Positions 56,320 through 64,000 of a stretch of DNA of 64,000 nucleotides are shown one piece after another. The notes under the pieces were generated by a model, which was given only the letters and a program-made list of their open reading frames with translations, was not told the origin of the DNA and made no database searches. Where the stretch lies: contig CM043697.1 in assembly GCA_023935145.1 (NCBI GenBank), forward strand, positions 47,716,001 through 47,780,000, in the 5' to 3' direction. The first letter of the stretch is position 1. Every line of letters starts with the position of its first letter. This stretch comes from Bretschneidera sinensis. Taxonomy: Eukaryota > Streptophyta > Magnoliopsida > Brassicales > Akaniaceae. A program made the translations under genes and the position numbers.

Positions 56320-57816
56320 TGATTACGCCTAAAACATAACGCGGTTATTGTAGTATAGTTTTGGGGTGTTGATTCTACAAGGAAACAAGTTAATTACAAA
56401 GAAGGTGTAAACTTTAACACTAACGATAAAAGTTAAACGGACAAAATATGAATTTGTTGATTGTTTGAAAATTGTGTAAATGATTGATGGATATAAATAA
56501 GAAACAACAAGGTTCTGGTAATCCTCCCTAGGTTCGTTGCTCTAATCCTAACTTGATTCAGTTGTTTTTATCTCGATTGCAAGTTTCATATCCCAAACAA
56601 GCAATCAAAAAATATTCAATTAAAGTGCATTTATAAATCCTAATGTAATTGTTATGAAATCTTCTTTACTTTCAAGCACACATGACCTAATTTATAAATT
56701 ATCAAGAGACGACGATATATCTAAACGACGATATCGCAGCAATTGACAAATCTATAAAAGAGATCTACCGGACTCAATCACACCCAAACAGGTACACATA
56801 AGAAAAGCCTGACTGAACTTAAATAGAAAAGAAGCATGCAACCACCGAAGTTCTAATAAATCTACTAATTAAATTAAATAATAAAATATAATAATATTTA
56901 ACAAAAATAATTCCAACTACAACCGAATCAAATAAAGGAAAAATAAGAACAACTACACCTAGGGATTCATCCCTTCGCCTTGCTTGGAGACTAGCCGGTC
57001 ATGGGGCTCATGTGTCCTCGAGTTGCCTCCGGCCTCCCGACGATCATCTCTCTCGACCTTCAAACTTTAAACTTCGGGTTCCTCCTAAAGCCCTCTGGAT
57101 TGCTCCTAAAGGCCCTCTGGATTCATCCCCGATTCATTTCCAAAGCTAAAGTGGAGTGGGTCTTATATAGGAAAATACCAAGAGTGCAATGTATTTCCCA
57201 TCCGATGTGGGATGTGGGATATAGAAATGTGTTTTCCAACCGATGTGGGATGTGGGATATAGAAATGTGTTTTCCAACCGATGTGGGATGTGGGATTTAA
57301 GCCCAAAATCACGCTGAAATCCCGCACAGCCCGCACAGCTTGACCTTTGTCTACTAAAACTGCCATAACTTTCTCTAGAAAAATCCTTTTGACAAACCGT
57401 AAAATTCTCTAGAAAATAGACTTCCGGATCTTTCTAAACATATATAGCTCATCTCCTGGTTCTTCTTGTATCAATACAGTTTAATTTTCAAAGATGATTG
57501 ATCTGTACGGGCAATTCTCGCAATTTAGTGAAACTCTTTCCAGTGCAGGCAGCAGCTGTTTCTCTTTTAAGCCCTCCATCTTGTCCTTTCGGAAGCATTC
57601 CTTCACTCTAGTATGCCTTGAGTCTTTGTGCTTCAAGCAATGATAACTTTTCCTCCTCTTTTGAGCTTAAAGTACCTGAAAATGCACCGAAATAGATCAA
57701 TGATCCAAGAATGATACTTTAGAGTTGTTTACGTATAAAAGTGCAATTAAAACCTAGATCAACCCTAAAGTGATAATAGTTAAGTACTGTTAAGATGCAT
57801 TTTATGACTCTCATCA
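56320..57816 (-). repeat. Inverted family-1 LTR, 1497 bp
   Basis: Begins on the plus strand exactly at the LTR end (TGATTACGCC) joined to gag and ends GACTCTCATCA. U5 box at 56348-56359 (plus-strand TTGTAGTATAGT, 12-nt identity to tRNA-Asp). Followed rightwards by its own PPT and 3'UTR, so this is the 3' LTR of a minus-strand insertion. A short repeated segment with GATGTGGGATGTGGGATATA lies at about 57200-57300. Confidence 0.85.
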
Positions 57817-58706
57817 CAACCCCCAACTAGCTTATTGCTAGTCCCTAGCAATTGAAGCGAAAATAAGAGATGAATTCTATGGTAGGAGTTAAAAACAAAG
57901 TAAAGCAATGCTAGTGTTGAACCAAGAGTAATTCACTTTTTGTCTCAAAAATTGCACATAACATACGACACATAGAATCATTAAATTTCACCTAAGTCCA
58001 AAAGTAATCCAAACATCAATCTTAAAATCGTTATTGACTCTTAACATCCATCTTATCACAAACCATTAATCCAAACACCCGGATGATTTTATGCATAACA
58101 TTCATGAATACAAGTCTTGGCCTCTAAAAACATAATAAATTGCACGACATCAGTCACAAAAACAAGCTCCATAAGCTCACTTTTCAAATCACTCTCCACT
58201 ATTGTAGAATAATTACACTACATTGGATCAATAGGTCTTTAATAAGCTTGTAACATTCGGCTAAGGTAAAGGCTAAGAAAGAATGGGAAGAATTCACAAG
58301 TAAAAGAACTTAATCTTGTAGTTTTGAACACAGCTCTTTAAGCACTGGATAACCTTACTTCAACACCAAACTCTTTCAACAAATCACCATTTTTTTCTTT
58401 TCTTTCTTTCTTCTTTCTTTGCCATAATTCATTTTTTTTTTATTATTTTGGCACATAACCATTCACCTTCTTTTTTGTTTTTTTTCTTTTCTTTTCCACA
58501 ACCCCCAACTTATCTCCTTTAATGTACTTGGGTTGCGGTAGTGATATTTTTTTTTTCATATTTCCACCCTTACTCCTTTTAAGTGCTTCTCACAACATGT
58601 GTATAACGAAGTTCTTTTAAAAGAAAGGTAAGGATAAAAATATTTTTAGGGCAACGAACATTTAAGTGCTTCTCACAACATTTAAGTGCTTCTCACAGCA
58701 TGTGTA
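57817..58706 (-). other. Inverted family-1 3'UTR fragment
   Basis: Plus-strand CAACCCCCAACTAGCTTATTG is the complement of the PPT region. It continues as the complement of 48550 back to about 47700, including a pyrimidine-rich run (58390-58500) matching the purine run in L's 3'UTR. A short segment TTTAAGTGCTTCTCACA is triplicated near 58570-58700. Broken at about 58706, where it joins a plus-strand LTR end near TGTATAAGTTATG. No gene. Confidence 0.7.
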
Positions 58707-59083
58707 TAAGTTATGTCATATGTGCTTGAAAGTAAAGAGTAATTCATATCAGTTACATTAGGGCTTATATATGTGCTTTAATTGAATATTTGCTGATTGC
58801 CTGTTTGGGATGTGAAACTTGCAATCGAGATAAAAATAATTGAATCAAGTTAGGATTAGGGCAACGAACCTAGGGAGGGTTCCCGAAACCTTGTTGTTTC
58901 TTCATCATAAATTTATTTACACAATTTCCTTCACATTATTTTCACACAATTCAGATTTTTTCAATCAAGCTCTTATCGTTTGTGTTAAAGTTCACACCTT
59001 CTTTTATAGTTAACTTGTTTCCCTGTGGAATCGACACCCTAAATCTGTGCTACAACTACCGCGTTACACTTTGGGTGTAATCA
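58707..59083 (+). repeat. Last about 377 bp of a family-1 LTR (right end of L)
   Basis: Collinear with 54825-55200 and ends GGGTGTAATCA. U5 box CTGTGCTACAAC at 59045-59056. Followed by ACATC, the right target duplication (left copy ATATC at 28201-28205). Confidence 0.8.
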
Positions 59084-59953
59084 ACATCCTATATTTTTTC
59101 TTTTGCTTGGCTCGGAGTTGTAAACTTTGGAGGGGATTGACAACCCGTCTCCATAGTATTCTTCGGGTTTTATATTTTATGTTTAGTTTATGTTATGATG
59201 CTTATCTTAAACAGCATGTGTAGCTAACTCTTTATAAGGCTCAATTGAAGCCCTAGTTATGCTTTCTCATGTATACATTCATTGATTATCTTTGCAATAG
59301 CCTTGATTATGATGCTTAACTTGATTAATGCCTGTTGTTATTTAAATTCCTCATATGTTTATGTCTAATCAATATGTGCATGTGGTATGGATTAGTTAGT
59401 TAGACCAATTTAGATGACCGAGTCTTGGGTCTGACAATGGTAACAAAATATATCCACACCAGATTCTTGGATTAATCAACATGGGAAACCAGGAGTAGAT
59501 ACCATGCCCTAGGTCTCATGTGGTTGTCGATTTCCATAAATCTCATGCTTTCTTAAGGAACAACTCGGTAGACACCAGGTTGAATCCATTAAGAAAGAAA
59601 AGAGTTAGAGTAGATACCATGCCTAACTCGATGATTAGGGAAATCAATAGCTTACCATGCCCTTAGGTTGGCAACCATGAGGTATTCATAGTAAGGCTAG
59701 TGCATTGACATATTACTCATTGGGAAAGTATAATTAGAGGTGGATATCGAAGCCCTATATTTTTATTATTATTAAATCACACTCAACCGTTATTGCTATC
59801 TTTTTATCTTGAGAAACTTATTCTAAAAACGAAATTCACCAATCCCTGTGGAAATGATCTCGCACTTGTACACTATGCTACTGTAGACCTTGTGCACTTG
59901 CAAGTAAAACTGTACGATTATTTACTTAGTTATTTAAGTAGATAATCGTCACA
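59084..59953 (+). repeat. Family-2 LTR of element K, second part
   Basis: Continues the LTR broken at 28205, with the same order as in N (start of the LTR leader, TAGTTAGACCAAT, AGTAGATACCATGCC copies at about 59493 and 59606, U5). U5 box ACTATGCTAC (59872-59881) pairs with tRNA-Asp over 10 bp with one G-U, 81 nt before the PBS. Ends ATCGTCACA. Confidence 0.8.
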
Positions 59954-59962
59954 ACAAGTTTT

Positions 59963-59980
59963 TGGCGCCGTTGCCGGGGA
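59963..59980 (+). other. Primer-binding site of K, tRNA-Asp type
   Basis: TGGCGCCGTTGCCGGGGA, perfect complement to the tRNA-Asp 3' end. Confidence 0.9.
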
Positions 59981-60261
59981 TTGCGCTAAATTGCCTTTTA
60001 AGAATTATTTTCGTTTAGTTTAATTATGGTTATTATTATTTTATTCTACTTTAATTTTTCTAAAAAATTTTAAGTTTTTGTTTTTCATCGTTATTTTCAT
60101 CAAACCCTAAACGATTTCTTTTTTGTTTCAGGCACATCAACAAAACTTTCTATGACACTTGCGATCGAACGCACCCTCTTGTGCAATCGAGCGTAATTAG
60201 GGCAGAGAGTTACCCGAGCAGCAGTGTTGAACTGCTGCACTAAAACTGTGTTACCTGATTC

Positions 60262-62795
60262 ATGCACGAACTTCGATCCCAATATCCAACATTCTTTCCC
60301 CTCGATCCCGAGCTTGAGCAGACCATCCGAAAAAGGCTTACAAACAAATTCGAGGAGAACGAAGAAGAATTCGAGAACAAAGCACAAATGGCGGAACAAT
60401 TCAAAAACCAGCAACCACCTACACGAATACCGATGAAGCAATCCTTCATCCCACTGAACCTTGATCAACCATCATGTATTGCATATCAACCTGAGGTGGA
60501 AGGCAACTACTACATATCTCCGCAAATATTGAGTGCATTGACTCACTTTAGGGGTACACCTAATAAGGATCCACACTTGCACCTTCGAGAGTTCTTTGAT
60601 CTTTGCAAGTTCTAGCACATCCGAGGCTTAGACCAAGAAGGAATAAGGTTAATTATGTTCCCTTTTTCCTTAAAAGATAATGCTAAATTGTGGTACAATT
60701 CTTTGCCTGCAGTTTCTATCCACACTTGGGAGGAGTTGGCGAGCAAATTCCTAAGGAAGTTTTTCCCAGCCCAAAAGACGAGGCAAATGAGGAAAGAGAT
60801 TCAGTCCTTCCAACAAAAGGATAGAGACCTATTCTTCAAAGCGTGGGGACACTTCAACGAGCTGCTACTCAAATGCCCACATCACAACCTACCTCAAGAT
60901 GAACTGGTACAAGCTTTTTATGAAAGTTTGAGTGATACTAACAAAAGTATTGTTGATTCAGGTTATGGGGGAGTGCTGATGGAGAAAAGCAGCGAAGAAG
61001 CTATGGAGCTCTTCGAAACCCTAAGCGAACACACTCAGCAGTTCTCCTCTCGAGGTAGACATGTAACCAAGAGTAAGGGTATGTATGAGGTAAATTTAAA
61101 TGGAGGATTAGCCACTCAGATAGCTGCTGTAGAGAGGAAACTAGACCTGTTAGTTAAATCCATGGCTGCTCAGAATGCCTCATCTAACCTACCAGCCACA
61201 CCACTCTAGGTATGTGCGATATGTTCCCAATTTGAACATAAAACTGACACTTATCCTTTGTATTCATCTGCAAATCTGGAACAAGCAAATTATGTGGGAT
61301 TTAACAACTATCCACTAAAGAACAACCCATATGCAAACACTTACATACCTGGATGGCGAAACCACCCAAATTTCTCTTGGAACAACAATCAAAACAGTCA
61401 AGGGCAGTAAAGGAACTCCCAACTAGCAGCCCACTCAGTCCCCGAATCAAGGAAAGTAACCTAGAAAGTCTTGTGAGGCAATTGGCAACTCAACAACAAT
61501 AGCTGATGACCTCACAAGAACAGTTCATGACAGAGGAAAGGCAATTTTAGACCGAGATAAGACAAACCACTGCAAAACATGAACAAGCCATTCAAAGACT
61601 AGAGGTTCAAATGGAGCAACTGGCTAAGGAACTGAGTGGAAGAAAGCAAGGTGAGCTTCGAGCCCAACCAATATCTAATCCAAGAGGACATCAGTAACTG
61701 AATGTCGTGACAACTCTAAGAAATGGTAAGATCATAGGAGCTGATGAGGCTACAAAAGCATCTCCAGATAAAGCATCCACACCCAAGGTAAGTACAATGG
61801 AGAAGTGGAATGCACTACCTTTCCCTCAAAGATTAGTAAAGCCAAAACTAGAAAATAAATTGCTTGACATTTTTGAAACTTTGAGAAAGGTAGAGATTAA
61901 TATTCCTTTGTTAGATGCCATTAAAAAAATTTCTGCATATGCTAAATTTCTTAAAGATTGTTTCACTAACAAAAGAAAGTTCCAGGAACATGAGACCGTG
62001 GCTTTGGCAGAAGAGGTAAGTGCGGTACTATTAAGAAAACTACCACCAAAACTAACAGATTTGGGTAGTTTTACCATTCCCTGCAGGATAGGTGACCAAC
62101 TATTTGAGCATGCATTATTGGATCTAGAGGCGACTGTCAATCTGATGCCTTACACTATATTCAAGACACTAGGTTTGAGGGAGCTTCAACCAACCTCCAT
62201 CACCTTGCAACTGGCTGACAGAAGCATCAAAAGACCAAGAGTTATTCTTGAGGACGTCTTGGTAAGGGTAGGTAAATTTATTTTTCCTGCTGATTTTATT
62301 ATATTGGATATGGAAGAATGTCTTTTGCCATTACCTCTGCCTATAATTTTAGGAAGACCCTTTATGATAACTGCTTATACGAATATTTGTGTAAAAAAGG
62401 GTATTGTTACTATGATGGTAAATGGTGAATAGATAGCATTTAAAATATTTAACACATTAAATTCACCCAAAGATGATATGGACTGTTCTAATGTGTGCTT
62501 GATGCAAGGTGTTTCTAAGCAAGTTTTTCAGGTCCAGCACATTAATCTATTGGAGACTACCTTAACCCAACCTTTCAAAAGATCATATATTAAGCCTGCA
62601 TTAGAAACCATTCCTGATGACATCTTTGAAGCTGTGCACCTCTCTGAAGTCTATCCTATGCACCCAATATCGGGTGATACGAAGAATTTGCAGGTCCATG
62701 AGCTGACCAAATTGAGGCATGATAACTATACAGTAGTACCAAGAGTACTTAAGCCACATATAGTGGGCTTTAAGTACTCCCTTCCAAAAGACTAA
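60262..62795 (+). pseudogene. Gag-protease polyprotein of K (family 2), broken
   Basis: Starts MHELRSQYPTFFPLDPELEQ, with this N-terminal part intact (unlike N). Gag core SFIPLNLDQPSCIAYQPEV, a stop at 60616, then KDNAKLWYNSLPAVSIHTW and HNLPQDELVQAFYESLSDT to a stop at 61207. After a frame change and damage at 61210-61700 (CAICSQFEHKTDTYP, so the last zinc-knuckle Cys is Tyr) comes protease HALLDLEATVNLMPYTIF (DLGAS changed to DLEAT, losing the conserved Gly) and LPIILGRPFMIT. Stop at 62430, then PHIVGFKYSLPKD with the final stop at 62793. Same layout as N, without RT. Confidence 0.8.
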
Positions 62796-62816
62796 ATGTT
62801 GAAGCTGCTATAGAGA

Positions 62817-62894
62817 GTGCTTGAGCAATTCATATTCTACTACCCATACAGCTCAAGCACCTCTATTGAGGTTAGTGGTACTGAGGCCACTAAC
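62817..62894 (+). ncRNA. Candidate twin hairpins after gag-protease stop (K)
   Basis: Stem 1 GTGCTTGAGC (62817-62826) / GCTCAAGCAC (62851-62860); stem 2 GTTAGTGG (62871-62878) / CCACTAAC (62887-62894). Both stems are identical to N; loop 1 differs at most positions and is 2 nt shorter than... N's 26 nt (24 nt here). Confidence 0.5.
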
Positions 62895-63566
62895 GCACGG
62901 TAAGGTTGTATTGTTCTTGTTTTATCATTCCAGCCTTGGTAAGTTTTTATTTTATCCATACATACTGCTTACGATCGAGCGCATCATTCAGTGTGCTCAA
63001 GCGCAAGAGTGCGATCGAGCGCACTCATGGAAGATAGTCTCGTGATAGATTTAAACATCTCACATACTCACTCACACTCTCTCACTCGCACTCTCCCTTC
63101 CACAACACACCACTCTCACTCTCTTTATCACTCACTCACTCACCACTAATCATCACTCACCCACCACCAACCATCACTCACACAAACACCACACAACACC
63201 GTCCAGAGCACCAACCACCACACTCTGCCACCACTTCGTGATTCCAGGTATGCCTACCCAAAATCTTTTTAATTACACACACTCACCCACAATCACATTC
63301 ACTATTTCTTTATCTTTTTACTAATTCATTGCATAAATACTATATTGTTTGGTTGTGTGATTATATTTTGGTTATGTATGAGGGTAGGAACAAACTCGAA
63401 CATAAAAAACCATAGCTTGATTTTCTGTCGCCCATAAGTTGTTCGACAAAAAGTCTGACCGTGTGCGATCGAGCGCACGGCATTCTCGATCAAGCGCAGA
63501 GTCCAGTGTGCGATTGAGCGCACATGTTCGTGATCGATCATAATTTTGACAGAAACCAAGATAAAA
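62895..63566 (+). other. Spacer between gag-protease and env-like ORF of K
   Basis: Same order as in N: donor-like CACG/GTAAGG (GT at 62900), CpG-rich motif copies at 62970-63030 and 63464-63540 (two of them exact GTGCGATCGAGCGCAC), a CACTCACTCACAC-rich stretch at 63060-63230, and donor-like CCAG/GTATGC at about 63247. No gene. Confidence 0.4.
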
Positions 63567-64000
63567 ATGTCAAAACAATCCACCTCCACCCTTCGTGCTT
63601 CGAGCAGCAGTGCCTAGTCATCCCAACCAAGCTTCGAGCAAAGAGAGCTCTTATTCGAAACCACTTTTGCCATCGATGAAGTCTTCAAACACATGGATGC
63701 CACTCAATGGGCAGTCCAAGAATTTAAACACCGGGGGTTTTGCTTGACTGCTTACACCCAGCTGGTAGTCCAGTTCTATGAGAGCCTGTCTTTTGACTAC
63801 AACAGACTAGAAGTATTGACTTTCTCAGTCCAAGGCACATCCATCAAGTTGACTAGTGCCGACATAGCCGCTGCTCTTCATTGCTGTGATGAGTCCCCTC
63901 CGAAGGACACCGATATTGAGGAGCAGCCATAATCTTTTGACCTGACCACGATCATTGAGGACATATGCGCTGGCCAGTATGCTGATAGGCAGAACAACGC
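63567..64000 (+). pseudogene. Env-like / plant transposon domain ORF of K (partial)
   Basis: ATG 63567 gives MSKQSTSTLRASSSSA then a TAG. The frame continues SFEQRELLFETTFAIDEVFK, HMDATQWAVQ, QLVVQFYESLSFDYNRLEV and TSADIAAALHCCDESPPKD to a stop at 63930, then CAGQYADRQNN at the window edge. Clearly orthologous to the N ORF at 40330. Confidence 0.6.

Larger units (their letters stand above)
28206..59083 (+). mobile_element. Element L: family-1 Athila-like element or cluster, highly rearranged
   Basis: Begins with LTR terminus TGATGAGAGTC (28206) and ends with LTR terminus GTGTAATCA (59083) between near-matching target duplications. Contents: first 845 bp of the 5' LTR, element M with N inside it, gag-protease (about 45235-46902), 3'UTR, a tandem array of 3'UTR-LTR units, a complete LTR with PBS and partial gag, an inverted LTR plus 3'UTR, and the last about 377 bp of an LTR. 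More than one family-1 insertion must have contributed. Confidence 0.7.
27781..64000 (+). mobile_element. Element K: family-2 Athila-like element, interrupted by L, runs off the window
   Basis: 5' LTR in two parts (27781-28205 and 59084-59953), PBS at 59963, gag-protease at 60262-62795, hairpins at 62817-62894, env-like ORF from 63567. No RT, RNase H or integrase lies between protease and env-like ORF. Inserted into H's RT (left flank GTTAG); the other junction is not in the window. Organisation is the same as in N, with more decay. Confidence 0.8.

Overview
The window is plant nuclear DNA made almost entirely of LTR retrotransposons inserted into one another. I found no ordinary host gene, tRNA, rRNA or CRISPR array. 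AT-rich sequence, Athila-type Ty3/gypsy gag and env-like proteins, a Tekay/Del-type chromovirus, Ty1/copia fragments, and primer sites for tRNA-Asp and initiator tRNA-Met all point to pericentromeric or other heterochromatin of a eudicot. The species cannot be named from the sequence.

Two Athila-like families dominate. Family 1 has LTRs of about 1.45-1.5 kb that start TGATGAGAGTC and end GTAATCA. Family 2 has LTRs of about 1.3 kb that start TGATARRYGCTTAAATA and end near GCACA. Both carry a primer-binding site (PBS) complementary to the 3' end of plant tRNA-Asp. Element labels A-H and K-N below are mine.

Left stack (1-27780). A (minus, 6598-1) is a chimera: family-1 LTR, PBS and gag joined to family-2 reverse transcriptase, integrase, 3'UTR and LTR. 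It is inserted in the integrase of B (plus, 6599-9711). C (plus, 9712-15450) is a family-2 3'UTR plus LTR. It is interrupted by D (9911-12939), a family-1-like element with TGTGT target duplications that itself holds a copia-like LTR fragment. E (minus, 15451-19535) is a gag-protease Athila element. F (plus, 19536-about 20930) is a copia integrase fragment. G (minus, 20958-about 23760) is a copia tail with an accessory-protein remnant and LTR. H (plus, about 23860-27780) is a tRNA-Met-primed gypsy element cut off in its RT domain.

Right stack (27781-64000) is nested five deep. H is interrupted by K (family 2, 27781 to beyond the window). K's 5' LTR is interrupted by L (family 1, 28206-59083). 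L's 5' LTR is interrupted by M (chromovirus, 29051-about 45231). M's integrase is interrupted by N (family 2, 35415-44183, two LTRs that look about 98% identical). N, K and the visible part of L encode gag-protease (plus an env-like ORF in N and K) but no RT, RNase H or integrase, so they look non-autonomous. A and B show what the RT/IN-bearing partner of family 2 looks like. L also contains a 1.72-kb tandem array built from 3'UTR, PPT and partial LTR, and an inverted LTR inside gag.

The most interesting signals are non-coding. (1) The U5 ends of several LTRs carry a 10-12 nt segment complementary to the 5' acceptor/D-arm strand of tRNA-Asp, the same tRNA whose 3' end matches the PBS; differences between copies mostly preserve pairing as G-U wobbles. 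(2) A double hairpin of about 45 nt lies within 20 nt after the last stop codon of five elements from both families. (3) Two further hairpins follow gag-protease in N and K. (4) A hairpin-forming motif, GTGCGATCGAGCGCAC, recurs at four separate sites in family 2. (5) Polypurine-tract-like sequences occur in triplicate. Together these could be the cis-acting RNA code by which RT-less elements are mobilised in trans; that is an inference.
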